NCBI RefSeq assembly: GCF_963924675.1
Contig: NC_089232.1
Span: 50,282,759-50,346,758 of the forward strand
Length of the DNA stretch: 64,000 nucleotides
Reading direction: 5' to 3'
DNA from: Phocoena phocoena
Lineage: Eukaryota > Chordata > Mammalia > Artiodactyla > Phocoenidae
The notes beneath the pieces are model-generated. The model saw only the letters and a list, made by a program, of their open reading frames with translations, was not told the DNA's origin and made no database searches. The translations under genes and the position numbers were made by a program. This document shows, piece after piece, positions 26,801 to 34,358 of this stretch (position 1 is the first letter of the stretch; the number at the start of each line of letters is the position of its first letter).

Positions 26801-27569
26801 TCCATCGTTTAAAATACTGATGCCATAAATACAACAAAGGGACAGGTCCCTACTTTGCTTAATTCAACATGTATTGAGCACCTGCTGGGTGCTCTTCCCC
26901 AGTCCAGGTGATCCAAGAAACAGAGAGATAAAAGGACACAGCCCTAGCACTCAAGCTTTCAAACTCATTTTCAGACAACATCTTGCCAAAGCACTGAACC
27001 CATTCATAACCACCCATCTCTGGTGAAGCAGTTTACACGCATGACTCTATTTACACTCCTGACTTGACTGGGGGCTGATAAATCTCCTTATCCTCATATC
27101 ATCCCTGTGGGAAAGGAGAAAACTTGATCCTTCCCATTGCTGGGCTGGGAAAATTGAGGAAGCAGCCGTGGAGGGATGGTCCTCACCTTTCCCCGTCCCC
27201 TCCCGACCAGCACCAGAGGCGGAAACCAGGATTTCTGACATCCCAGTCCAAGCCCACTAGTTCAGTGAGAAGGAAGAATCAAACTCCTGCTCCTTCCCGC
27301 AGAAACGAACACGGACCCAGACACCGCCCGGCCCCATCTCCTGAGAGCTGCAGGTGAAGGCACGGTAATGGTGGACAGAAGAGGCGGAGGAGAGAGAAGG
27401 GGCGCGCTCACGTTCCCCACTCCGCCGTCCCCCTGTGTCCCGACAAGTCGCTGCCAAGGCAACCCGAGGCCTTAGGGCCGGGGACCCCCTACTCCCCGCA
27501 TACGACGGGTACCTTCGAATACTCCTGAGCCAGCTTCTGGTATTTCCCCTGCAACTCTGCCGAGGCCAT
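2716..27569 (-). CDS. PPP1R21: PPP1R21, coding exons 1-12 (5' half of the gene; 3' half lies outside the window)
   Basis: Twelve exons on the minus strand, each with AG acceptor and GT donor, join without a frameshift or stop: 27513-27569, 19088-19156, 16123-16269, 13828-13929, 12519-12683, 11897-11955, 10824-10918, 8630-8682, 7992-8141, 5401-5502, 5225-5313, 2716-2852. They encode residues 1-408 and one base of codon 409. The protein starts MASAELQGKYQK and has the KLRAQ motif at residues 19-23. Residues 1 to about 230 are a heptad-rich, charged coiled coil (KLRAQ domain); residues from about 232 begin the helical region leading to the C-terminal TTKRSYEDQ domain, which is not in the window. 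Known role: endosomal coiled-coil protein, putative PP1 regulatory subunit and FERRY complex subunit (Rab5 effector binding mRNA). Human protein is about 780 residues, so about 52 per cent is here. No broken exon or missing splice site was seen. Identity is recognised from memory of the family. Confidence 0.95.
3126..3166. repeat. Poly(A)-only insertion with target-site duplication
   Basis: aaaaatattttcagg occurs at 3126-3140 and 3152-3166, separated by a short G plus A run. It lies in intron 11 of PPP1R21. Confidence 0.65.
3822..4012 (-). mobile_element. 191-bp 5'-truncated retrocopy, possibly of an LTR-element transcript
   Basis: Flanked by a perfect 15-bp duplication, ttttgcaatggttct at 3807-3821 and 4013-4027. 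Read on the minus strand it contains a TATA-like tatataagcc, an attaaa polyadenylation signal about 20 bases before the end, and a poly(A) tail. This layout resembles the 3' LTR end of a retroviral-type transcript copied by L1 machinery. The source family is not identified; a processed cellular transcript is an alternative. Located in intron 11 in the same orientation as the gene. Confidence 0.6.
4028..5224. other. Intron 11, AT-rich unique DNA
   Basis: Apart from TTTG-rich low complexity at 4153-4215 and a short ATT repeat near 4516-4536, no repeat or gene was recognised. Confidence 0.5.
5225..5313 (-). CDS. PPP1R21: PPP1R21 exon 11 (residues 334-363, last codon split)
   Basis: 89 bases encoding ETTVKLKTFSEHLTSY through PYQLK plus two bases (AG) of a serine codon, phase 2. 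The acceptor cttttccag is strong and the donor is gtactt. Confidence 0.95.
5401..5502 (-). CDS. PPP1R21: PPP1R21 exon 10 (residues 300-333)
   Basis: 102 bases, phase 0 at both ends. It starts FSQYLHENASYVRPL and ends DTVTVL. The donor is gtaatt. The next intron is only 87 bases (5314-5400), the shortest in the window. Confidence 0.95.
5503..6583. other. Intron 9, right-hand unique part
   Basis: AT-rich DNA with an A-run at 5823-5836. No coding sequence or clear repeat was recognised. Confidence 0.5.
6584..6758 (+). mobile_element. CHR-type SINE with AAATA tail
   Basis: Starts gggaattccctagtgg and ends in an (AAATA)n tail. Near-identical flanks ataaagtaatgg and ataaaataatgg support a target-site duplication. 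It lies in intron 9. Confidence 0.8.
7028..7250 (+). repeat. MIR
   Basis: Nearly full MIR layout: tactatgtgccaagcactgt, then tattatctcattaaatcctc, then gaggttaaataa and a gtggcagaactgggct end. Confidence 0.85.
7540..7935 (+). repeat. L2 LINE 3' end (old)
   Basis: Pyrimidine-rich L2-like order: 'tttgctcatgtctttccctctcc', then 'cctttccagacac', then a 'tgtcctccacagtacttggcag' end. Diverged. Confidence 0.55.
7992..8141 (-). CDS. PPP1R21: PPP1R21 exon 9 (residues 250-299)
   Basis: 150 bases, phase 0 at both ends. It starts LKMRDIAGQALAFVQDL and ends ISPLNQK. The acceptor ends ttttgaag, a weaker AAG type, chosen because LKMR continues the family sequence after exon 8. The donor is gtacat. Confidence 0.94.
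8630..8682 (-). CDS. PPP1R21: PPP1R21 exon 8 (residues 232-249)
   Basis: 53 bases. The acceptor ttttgtag is followed by AA, completing a lysine codon, then YSQYNALNVPVHNRRHQ. The donor is gtaaag, phase 0. Exons 6-8 total 207 bases, a multiple of three, which confirms all four inner boundaries together. Confidence 0.94.
9050..9785 (+). repeat. L2 LINE 3' region
   Basis: Shows L2-like content including aggcttccccaaac, ctggactatacattccttgaggg and a terminal agtaaataatctctaaat. In intron 7 of PPP1R21. Confidence 0.65.
9786..10823. other. Intron 7, unique DNA
   Basis: No recognised repeat or gene. A CT-rich block lies near 10457-10500. Confidence 0.45.
10824..10918 (-). CDS. PPP1R21: PPP1R21 exon 7 (residues 200-232, split codons at both ends)
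   Basis: 95 bases. The acceptor tttctttcag is followed by T, completing the cysteine codon, then QLQLKNLHEDLSSRLEE and on to VPFNDT, ending with one base of a lysine codon (phase 1). The donor is gtaggt. Confidence 0.94.
11755..11880 (+). repeat. MIR fragment
   Basis: MIR-like core: tcattgcaaatgtgggaaaat, gacagaggagctac and tcgggtcttctgattc. Confidence 0.55.
11897..11955 (-). CDS. PPP1R21: PPP1R21 exon 6 (residues 181-200, last codon split)
   Basis: 59 bases encoding VKSQTLEKDAKECRLRTEE plus two bases (TG) of a cysteine codon, so the intron is phase 2. The donor is gtatgt. Joining to exon 7 restores the frame. Confidence 0.94.
11988..12146 (+). mobile_element. L1 3' end
   Basis: Contains the recurrent 3' UTR string gaaactaacacaacactgtaaatcaa then caataaaatttta. 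The same end recurs at 34140, 35690, 52450 and 63285. Confidence 0.8.
12519..12683 (-). CDS. PPP1R21: PPP1R21 exon 5 (residues 126-180)
   Basis: 165 bases, phase 0 at both ends. It encodes FFEADEQHKHVEAEL through NDKAKLE, a continuous amphipathic coiled coil. The acceptor has a good polypyrimidine tract (cttttcttttcag) and the donor is gtaaga. Confidence 0.96.
12765..12975 (+). repeat. MIR
   Basis: tacagatggggaaacagaag and tcacagtcacagactgac are MIR core features. In intron 4. Confidence 0.6.
13828..13929 (-). CDS. PPP1R21: PPP1R21 exon 4 (residues 92-125)
   Basis: 102 bases, phase 0 at both ends. The segment starts KSGESSSQLSQEQKS, a serine-rich linker, then returns to coiled coil (DLQKKIEENERLHIQ). 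The acceptor is ccatcag and the donor gtgaga. Confidence 0.95.
14800..15010. repeat. Possible MER5-like or other DNA-transposon remnant
   Basis: The right half ends cccaagtgattctaatacac, as in MER5A. The left half is unassigned. Confidence 0.35.
15095..15330 (+). repeat. MIR
   Basis: Contains gatcccatttaatcctgaca, the gcctaaagtcatagaac core and a gggctcaactccaaag end. Confidence 0.7.
15935..16024. repeat. A-rich tail-only insertion with 15-bp target-site duplication
   Basis: aataatggaacttta occurs at 15935-15949 and 16010-16024. The 60 bases between are almost pure A with scattered T and one G, and no element body. Located in intron 3, about 100 bases from exon 3. Confidence 0.8.
16123..16269 (-). 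CDS. PPP1R21: PPP1R21 exon 3 (residues 43-91)
   Basis: 147 bases, phase 0 at both ends. It encodes a coiled-coil segment beginning EQLKMKDQSLRKLQQ and ending with the basic stretch PRGKKNK. The donor is gtaggt. A 60-bp A-rich insertion with a target-site duplication lies only about 110 bases into the downstream intron (see 15950-16009). Confidence 0.96.
16971..17092 (+). mobile_element. Short CHR-type SINE
   Basis: From gggcttccctggcagtcc to gcggcgtggc plus A-tail. Flanks attattct on both sides. In intron 2. Confidence 0.85.
17093..17790. other. Intron 2, AT-rich unique DNA
   Basis: No recognised repeat or gene. Confidence 0.45.
17795..17905 (+). repeat. MIR 3' part
   Basis: ctgttgtgaaaactgagata and gcctgacacacagtgggtgc are typical of the MIR end. 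Confidence 0.65.
19088..19156 (-). CDS. PPP1R21: PPP1R21 exon 2 (residues 20-42)
   Basis: Acceptor ctctgttttcag is followed by codons for LRAQNQVLKKGVVDEQ; with the final K of exon 1 this makes the family-naming KLRAQ motif. The donor is gtaggc after GCTTTAAAG. The exon is 69 bases and phase 0 at both ends. Confidence 0.96.
19300..19435 (+). repeat. MIR fragment
   Basis: ccattttacaaataaggaca followed by aggctgagctgccca and aaatccaggtctc. Confidence 0.65.
19745..19950 (+). repeat. MIR
   Basis: ataccaggcactgtcctaaa, ctcattaatcctcacaaccc and gccattttacagatgaaacc are strong MIR features. Confidence 0.85.
20068..20200 (-). repeat. Old L1-type fragment
   Basis: An L1-like T-rich start and 'gaaattatacagcttgatga' string. 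Subfamily unknown. Confidence 0.4.
20201..21640. other. Intron 1, unique DNA
   Basis: Mostly AT-rich with no recognised repeat, exon or RNA gene. Short open frames here have no recognised similarity. Confidence 0.45.
21640..22080 (+). repeat. L2 LINE 3' region
   Basis: Ends with caatagagactacagtatac and aaggcactcaataaattttt, the usual L2 ending; upstream protein-derived part is diverged. Confidence 0.6.
22728..22885 (+). repeat. MER5A-like DNA transposon
   Basis: Contains attcaaagtacggtctgcgg, agcatcacctaggagc, caggccccaccccagacc and gatctgcagtttaac in the order expected. Confidence 0.8.
23388..23664 (-). mobile_element. CHR-type SINE carrying a 3'-transduced piece of L1
   Basis: The 251-bp insertion (23401-23651) is bracketed by cccactggctttt (23388-23400) and cccattggctttt (23652-23664), one mismatch. 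In the element's sense direction it is SINE, A-run, 32 bases matching L1 ORF2 sense sequence (ctacagtaatcaaaac type), then a second A-tail. The duplication encloses both parts, so they appear to have inserted together. Confidence 0.75.
23740..23915 (+). repeat. MER5A-like DNA transposon
   Basis: gctgggtctgaccaccagtt, gattcagtaagtcctgg and actttgagaaccaagagt are in MER5A order. Confidence 0.8.
23916..25539. other. Intron 1, mostly unassigned DNA
   Basis: No exon or clear repeat recognised. Pyrimidine-rich stretches near 25200-25340 may be an extension of old L2. Confidence 0.4.
25540..25945 (+). repeat. L2 LINE fragment
   Basis: Contains cattactcaaagttcaaact, ttcatgatcgggtccaaat and tttgcctggagtactac, typical L2 landmarks. 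Confidence 0.7.
25949..26464 (+). other. 171-codon open frame, unrecognised and probably not a gene
   Basis: The longest open frame outside L1, GC-rich start-region frames and the gene itself. The translation has no recognised domain, signal peptide or membrane segment and its composition looks like translated non-coding DNA. It lies in intron 1, antisense to PPP1R21. The underlying DNA may be a diverged transposon. Confidence 0.2.
27513..27569 (-). CDS. PPP1R21: PPP1R21 exon 1, coding part (residues 1-19)
   Basis: The start codon sits in a strong Kozak context (GAGGCCATGG, G at -3 and +4). The exon encodes MASAELQGKYQKLAQEYSK and ends AAG followed by donor gtaccc, phase 0. The frame stays open upstream of this ATG in GC-rich 5' UTR but only with non-ATG starts, so this ATG was chosen. 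The exon lies in the CpG island and precedes the largest intron here (8.4 kb, 19157-27512). Confidence 0.96.
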
Positions 27570-27882
27570 GGCCTCCCCCGCCCCGTCCAGGCCAGGATGC
27601 CCAGGCCGCTCAGCCCCGCCCCCTCGCCCCCAACCCCAGACACGCTGCCTGGTACGGTTCCGCCAGAGCCTGCCCGCTCTGCCACCACCGCCGCACCTCC
27701 TCCTCCACTTCCGGGTTCGCCCGGTGAGAGGAAGGCGGAGTGGGGCCGGGGGCGGAGCGACCACCGGGGGCGGGGCAACGTCTTGACATCACGGCCCCCA
27801 CCCTTCCGCGCCCGAGCACGTGCGCGCGCAGGCTCCCCGGCGCTCCTGGGCTCTGCCTCTGGGACTGGGGGGCGCCATCTTG
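27570..27882 (-). other. Probable 5' UTR and core promoter of PPP1R21
   Basis: The very GC-rich stretch just upstream of the start codon on the coding strand ends at the YY1-type motif. YY1 motifs in this orientation commonly sit at or just downstream of transcription starts, so this motif is the best sequence hint for the upstream limit. The limits are inferred. Confidence 0.45.
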
Positions 27883-28071
27883 ACGCATGGTCCAAGATGG
27901 CGGACTAGAACAGGGAAGGAGAGAATGAAAAGGGGAAGAGAATGATGAGAGCCCACAGAATGGGCGGGGGACGGTGGAGAGGGGCGGTGGTTGTGAAGAA
28001 CCGAGGACCGGAAGAAGAAACATCCTAAGCGCATCAAGAATTCTGGCCGGACACACCGCCCTCCCCCGCTG

Positions 28072-28085
28072 GTTCCCATGGCAAC
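28072..28085. promoter_or_regulatory. X-box/RFX-like palindrome
   Basis: GTTCCCATGGCAAC differs at one position from the symmetric RFX site GTTGCCATGGCAAC. It marks the upstream boundary of the CpG island. Confidence 0.5.
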
Positions 28086-28458
28086 CGTCTGGCGTTTGAT
28101 GTTACGTCTTTCAGAAGGTGCACTGAGAGAAAGACCTCTATATTCTGCTACCTCGTTTTCCGGATATGGTAGCCCCGGACATGACCTGCATTGTAAACTC
28201 TCAGACCTCCCCCAAATTTATAACGCTCGCTGCTGCCACCCTCCCCTGCTCCAGACCAGACAAACCTCCATTGTCTTATATTTTGACACTGAGATGTCTT
28301 TGTGTCCATTCTCTACCCACTCCATTCGCCCACCCCTGCCACCATACGGGGACTACATCAGAGCCTTTTCTCAGTGGACTGGGAAACAAACCTTTAGGAA
28401 ATTTCAGGGAATGACCCCTGTCGCTCAGGCAGAGAGAGTGGACGTTAAGGACAAATAA
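28078..28458 (+). other. 126-codon open frame in the divergent direction from the PPP1R21 promoter
   Basis: Its ATG is the centre of the X-box-like palindrome. The translation (MATVWRLMLRLSEGAL at the start) has no recognised domain. It could lie in a promoter-divergent non-coding transcript; coding is doubtful. Confidence 0.2.
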
Positions 28459-28639
28459 CTGGACGATTGAAGCAAAAAAATAGTCTGCCTGAAACATTTC
28501 ATGCCGCTTCATTCATTAAATATGTTTTGAGGACGTATTATATGTTAGCTATTCTAAGCATTGCATTTATTGCAACATTGAAATGTTCATAGAGGAATGT
28601 ATAAATAAATTCAGAATATATGTTTGCCATAAATTACAA

Positions 28640-29060
28640 CACAGCAGTTTAAAACTCATAACCTAGATCTGTATATATCTGCATATGTCTGTATATATCA
28701 ACATGACAAAACTCTGTTAAATGTAAAAAGCAAATTGCAGTATATACTACAGCATGAAAAGATACATTTAAAAAATATGAAGCAACATTTGTACTGCTCA
28801 TGGACACATGAACAGGTACTAAAAATAGAGAAACAAGAACTGGAAGGATACACATCAAATTCTGGGTTGTGATTGCCTCTAGTGAGAAAGAAAAAGGGGG
28901 AATGAAAAAGAACAAAGGAGCATAAACTTCATTTTCATTTAATTTTTTTCAAGTAAATGTGACAGGATGTTAACATTGATTATCCAGGTAATAGGGACAG
29001 GGATGTTAGTTATTTTGGCATTTTAGAATACTTGAAATTTTCCATGATTAAAAAAACTAT
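28640..29060 (+). repeat. Old LINE-type 3' UTR-like sequence
   Basis: gaactggaaggatacacatc, gggttgtgattgcctctagt and cttgaaattttccatgatta are familiar from old L1/HAL1 3' ends. Family not certain. Confidence 0.45.
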
Positions 29061-30310
29061 TCTGGTTTCTTGTTTGACTATGAGTAAGCCTGGGATTTTA
29101 TAGTGAAAGCCTGAGCCCATATGCACTTTTCAGCCATTATAATGTGTAAAAGGATTACAGACTTTTAAAAATGTTAATTATATTTTTCAATTTGCTAATA
29201 GCCAAGTCCTGCTGTCCAGCAAACTTGCGGAATTTTTAAAAATTATTATTATTAGTTATCCATGGCACCACCAAGCGGCAGAATTAAATATTGTAAGTGT
29301 ATTTCTGTGGTTTGTAAGGTAATGGAATTTTCAATTATTTAAAAATAAAATGCCATTTCAGAACTAACATTCCAAAGAAAGAATGTGCAACTTTGGCTAT
29401 AGAGCCTGTGTAAGTTTATTTTACTGAACTGAGAAATTTATGTTTCCACTGCTTAATCTGGTTGTTCTGTCAGATGCATTGTTTCCAGATCTCAACTAAT
29501 AAATCTGAATATATTAAAGTTAGGAATCTATAGACTGAGAACCGTGTGGAACTTGCTATGGTTGTACAGATAATGACCAGTTATGACATTGCGTTACTTA
29601 GATGTTATTGTCAGTCTCTGAGTGAACATCATTTCCTGGTGCGGTAGAGTCATATGTTCTCTATCTTTATGTACAACTGAAAGTCAAGCACTTCTTTCAA
29701 GCTTCGAAGCTCTGTCCTTTGAAATCATACATTCTCCTTCATAATAACCTTTTATGTGCAGCAGCTATTACAGTGACATTGGGAGACCAACTAGCCCCAC
29801 CAATACCTCCCCATACAGTCATTAAGATAACTAAGTAAAGATTTTCTCTGGCCTGGTTTCACATCCCTATGGCTGGTCACCACACTTGATTATTGCGATA
29901 ATGGACAACGAAGAGTGCTTATATGGGTGGATATAAGGAAAGGATTAAAGAAGGCAACTTATAGACCTTTTATTATGACATATTGTCTTTGTTATTTATT
30001 TTTTTAATCCAGTGGGAAAATATATGTCACTCTACAATGAAATTAAAAGAAGGTAGGGAAGGAATAAAAGAAAGAAAAGAACTTCCCTCCGCATGAGTTT
30101 TTCCTGAGCAGTTAGCTCCAAAGTTTACATTTTTGTAATGAGTACTCAGTGAGACAAAATCTGAAGACTTGCAACTTTAAGGAGCTCTACAAAAAATGGG
30201 AATTCTGGGCTTGAAATTTTGTAACTTTTTCCTTTGGCCATGCCTTAATGCTTTGCCTATCTCAGTCACAGCAAGACAGATGAATGACAGAATAAGCCCA
30301 GAGCCCTGAC
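29060..30310. other. Intergenic DNA, nothing recognised
   Basis: AT-rich. No gene or clear repeat seen. Confidence 0.4.
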
Positions 30311-30405
30311 ATACCTTATCCAAAATCACATGAAAGACACTGGCAGAAGCAAAACTAGAACCCAGCTCCTTCGCCTCCGCTGCAGGCTGTATTTTCTCTG
30401 TTAGG
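30310..30405 (+). repeat. MIR fragment
   Basis: atccaaaatcacatgaaaga and agcaaaactagaacccagct match the MIR core-to-end order. Confidence 0.5.
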
Positions 30406-30894
30406 TTTAGTGCCCACATGTGGTAAATCCTTTACTATTTAGTTTAAACAATAAGGTGAATGAGTCCTAGATTAGGGGTAAGGATGCCAAAGGGTATGTT
30501 ACGTTCCTTGGTATTTATTTGGACTTGTACCTTCATGAAATAGATACCTTTAGAGCTGTTTAAAGGGAAGGGGGTGGGGCTGGTCTAAGTATACAGGGGT
30601 CTCTCTCATAACCCAAGGGAAAGGTCCAGGAGGTGGGTGGGGTGCAGGTGAGAAGCAGAAACATTTTACTGCTCACGCCTCATTTCCAACCCCTGCTCTC
30701 CTCTGTGTTTTCACTTCATAGTTGTTTTTTCCCTCTGGTTTTCTCTGCTGCCCAGTCTTACAGGAGGAAATGGTCACATCCAACATACAGATTTATATAA
30801 TTAATCTATTAGATTTTTTTAAGTTTATAACTGTATTCTACATGTATTTATGTAGCCTTTCATTTTTAGAAAGAAGACTGTTATTCACTATTTT

Positions 30895-31200
30895 CTTCCC
30901 AAGCCAATCCATTAGCAGGACCCGAATCTGTCCACTATTTTCCACCTCCATTGCTACCATCTCTTGTCTGGCCTCGCAGCTTCCATCCTTGCCCAACTGC
31001 AATCTTTCCTCCACAGAGCACCCAGTGTGATCTTCTGAAGCATAACACTTATTAATTGAAACCTTCTAGAACCCACAGAGCACTTAGAACAAAGTCCATA
31101 TTCCTTACCATGTTAATAAGCCTTTACATAGTCTGGTCCCTGTGACCTCCCCACTTCATGTTCCAAAAGGGCGATAGCAAAGCCTCAAGTCTTCTTGAGG
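30895..31200 (+). repeat. L2 LINE fragment
   Basis: Contains ccaactgcaatctttcctcc, cagtgtgatcttctgaag and acatagtctggtccctgtga. A further L2-like piece follows at about 31665-31830. Confidence 0.65.
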
Positions 31201-31664
31201 TCTAGGCTCTAGAATTTGTACATCACTGCTGCCATATTATACTGATCAAAGCAAATCACACAGCCAGACCAGATTGATGGGAGTAGAGAAATACACACTG
31301 CCTCTTGATACAAGGGGCACGAAGATCAATTGTAAAGGCTATGAACACAGAGAAGCCTGACTCACTGGGGTACATTACTAGAACAATCTACCACCCTTCA
31401 CCTCCTACACTACCCTTCCTTCTGTTCCTCAGTCTTCAGAAACTTTGTACCTGTTTTTCTCCAGTGGCGCTCCAGAATTTCTCTGCAGGAGGAATTTAGG
31501 AGGTTAGATCTAGTTGGAAGAGGGAACTGGGTAGGAGACATTTAGAGCTGAGTTTGAATAGTGAACTCACTGAACTTATTTAAGATGTTTCGAGGGAGCT
31601 AAACCCCAGACACCACCAGCCTTTCCTTGGTGCTACTACTCATTATACTTGGCCTGGCCTTTCC

Positions 31665-31830
31665 TGGATCTGGGTATGATTGCATCCTCATCATTCAGGT
31701 CTTAGCCCACCCATCGCCACTTGAGAGAGACATTCCCCGAGCATCTGCTTAAATACTTCCCTTTCCCATCTCTCTGTGCTCTATTGTTTTATTTTCACCA
31801 TAAAACTTGTTGCCACTTGAAATCACCTGA
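31665..31830 (+). repeat. L2 LINE fragment, probable continuation
   Basis: attcaggtcttagcccaccc and gagagagacattccccgagc are L2-like, in line with the preceding fragment. Confidence 0.5.
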
Positions 31831-31959
31831 GGCAAATCAGCAGCTTTTGTGAAACCCTCCGTGTATCTCATCTTCTAGGACTCTAAGCAACTTCTCCAGA
31901 AGGGCTCTGGGGGCCCTGCCTGTGCAGAGCCACCTGCAGACCTAACATTCTAGGTTAGA

Positions 31960-32380
31960 CAGAAAAATGGCCTCTCAAAGATATCCACGTTCTAGTCTCT
32001 GGCACCTATGTTCAGGTACATACAATTAAGGTTGCACATGGAATGAAGGTTGCTAATCAGCTTTCCAAAGAGAGAACCAAAGAGATGGCAGCGTGAAAAG
32101 GAATCAGCCCAACGTTGCTGGCTTTGAGGATAGAGGAAGGAGGCCACAAGTCAAGGAATGCAAGTGGCCTCTAGAAGCTGGTGAAAGAAAGAAAACGAAT
32201 TCTCCCCTAGAACCTCCAAAAGGAACACAGCCCTGCCAAGAGACTGATTTTAGCTCAGTGAGACCCCTTTCTGACTTCTAACCTCCAAAACTGTGAGATG
32301 ACAAATTTGCATTATTTTAAACCACTAAGTTTGGAGTAATTTGCTACACCAGTAACGGGAAAGTAAATAACTCCTATAGC
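31960..32380 (+). repeat. MaLR/MLT1-like solitary LTR remnant
   Basis: Contains the typical order 'gctggctttgaggatagagg', 'gccacaagtcaaggaatgca', 'cctccaaaactgtgagatg' and 'ccactaagtttggagtaat'. An old endogenous retrovirus-like LTR; no coding part seen. Confidence 0.6.
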
Positions 32381-32710
32381 TGAGGTAACTCATAGTGCTA
32401 CACCCAGCTCCTTTCTTCTACTGTGACCTGAGGTCATTGATCATCCATGGCTCAGAGTCATCCCAGCCATATTATTCCCAGTCCCCTGCCACATACTGTA
32501 TATTACCATGGCTACACTGCAATATTGTGACAGGTAAAACAGTGGTGCATGGGAGCAGGTTCATACTGGCTTGAGAGAGCCAATTGTTAAATTTTCAGGA
32601 GTTGTGCAAGTTAGTCATTAAACGCAGCCATCATTAAAGATTAAATTATATGAACGTTAAATAAGTTTTATTACAAAGATATATATTCAAACCTCATCAC
32701 TTCCTTATTT

Positions 32711-32771
32711 TACTATATTTACTATATTTAACTCTGATCTAACTCTGATCTATATTTAACTCTGATCTACT
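32711..32771. repeat. Small compound tandem repeat
   Basis: Two copies of a tactatatt unit followed by three copies of a taactctgatc-type unit. Confidence 0.75.
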
Positions 32772-33540
32772 CTAAGCTCTTGAAATTACTTTTATTGTAT
32801 CTATATGATACTATACAGCGGTGTGCTATGCATATCTTTGCAACTCTGCGTTCAGTGACATCATATTGGTAGCTTGAAACTGGCCATCATGGGAGGATTT
32901 ACACCATGGAAATAGGCAAATGCTACAAATCTGGGCTCCTCCACCCCAGAGCCAGTCACACATTTGCCACCTGTGTATAGGACATTTGATACCTGACTTT
33001 GGAGTGTTACCTACAACTTCAGGGTGCTCTTTGTATTTTCCATAACAAAGGCCATGAACATCTGTGCAAGGCAAAACCCAGGAACTACTGAGGCAAAATT
33101 CATCTGCTAGGCCCCTGAGGTCTCACAGAGTCTGGGTCTAATTCATCTTTATTTTCCTAATGCAGTCAGTGCTCAAGAAATGACAACTGAATAGAGAGAA
33201 GAATCCATAGTTTCTTCAAGGTGAAAAGTGACACCTAACTTGAACAAGGCCCTTTCGATCACAGAATGACTAGCACTCTTATTTTCTCTATAATTAATGA
33301 GTTATCATTATTACGTAATTAATTTAAATCAATAGGAAATGTTTCATAAATGTTAGTAGCTGCTATCATTACAATTATTACTTTTAGCCCACAATTTATC
33401 CAAGTCCATTAACATACCAATGTTCTTCTATATTAGGTATCTTTTTTCTTAAAACCAGGTGAGCAAATTCTTATATTTACCTTTTGAATAATACTTGATT
33501 ATGAGAGCTTTTCTTGTCTTAGCCTTTTAAAAAGTTTCTA
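32772..33540. other. Intergenic DNA, nothing recognised
   Basis: No gene or confident repeat seen. Confidence 0.4.
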
Positions 33541-33544
33541 ACAA

Positions 33545-34195
33545 TCAGAGCTGGGAAAACTGGACAGCTACATGTAAAATAAAATTAGAACATTCTCTCA
33601 TTTACTAAATACAAAAGTAAACTCAAAACGGTTTAAAGACCTAAATGTAAGACATGACACCATAAAACTCCCAGAAGTAAACATAAGCAAAACACTCTGA
33701 CATAAATCATAGCAATATTTTCTTAGGTCAGTATATATATGTGTATATATACATGATAGACTGTTGCTCAGCCATGAAATACTGCCATTTGCAGCAATGT
33801 GGATGGACCTAGAGAATATTATGCCTAGGGCTAAGTCAGACAGAGAAAGACAAATACTATATGATATCACTCATATGTGAAATCTAAAAACTAATACAAA
33901 TAAATGCATATACAAAGTAGAAACAGAGTCACAGACATAGAAAACAAATTTGTGGTTACCAAAAGGGAGAGGGAAAGAGAGAGGGACAAATTAGGGGTAT
34001 AGGATTAACAGATACAAACTACTATATGTAAAATAGATAAGTAACACGGATTTACTATATAGCACAGGGAATTATACCCAATATCTTATAATAGCCTATA
34101 ATAAAATATAATCGGCAAAAAACTGAATTACTATGCTGTACACCTGAAACTAACACAATATTGTAAATCAACTATATGTCGATGAAAAAATTTTC
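33545..34195 (+). mobile_element. L1 fragment with internal deletion
   Basis: The left part matches the ORF2 end (gggaaaactggacagctaca). It then jumps at about 33732 to the 3' UTR, ending aactaacacaatattgtaaa. The intervening ORF2 tail and start of the 3' UTR are missing. Confidence 0.8.
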
Positions 34196-34358
34196 TAACA
34201 ATCAATAAGCCCAATTAAAATTTTTCACTAGCAAATTAAAGGCAATTATTTTTCTTGCCTTTCCTATATGACAATGAGAGAAAGTTGGTAAAAGAAGTTT
34301 CTTCTTTATAGAACAATTTCATATAATAAATATGGAGGGATAATAGAATTTTAAAAAA

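Larger units (their letters stand above)
27250..28090. promoter_or_regulatory. CpG-island promoter of PPP1R21
   Basis: GC- and CpG-rich DNA spans exon 1 and about 500 bases upstream of the ATG, unlike the AT-rich surroundings. Visible motifs are GC boxes (GGGGGCGGAG from 27747, GGGGGCGGGG at 27766-27775), an ETS-type ACTTCCGG at 27707-27714, an E-box CACGTG at 27817-27822, and two opposed YY1-type motifs at 27874-27882 and 27893-27901. No TATA box is evident, as expected for a broadly expressed CpG-island gene. The transcription start is inferred to lie near 27.7-27.9 kb; its exact base cannot be read from sequence. Confidence 0.85.

Noticed and set aside
27489..27764. N-terminally extended PPP1R21 frame starting upstream of the ATG
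   Set aside because: The upstream start is GTG, not ATG; the extension is Arg/Gly/Pro-rich translation of GC-rich 5' UTR and is unlike the known protein start.
27257..27908. Long overlapping open frames on both strands (up to 212 codons) around exon 1
   Set aside because: GC-rich CpG-island DNA lacks stop codons by composition; only the exon 1 segment matches a known protein.
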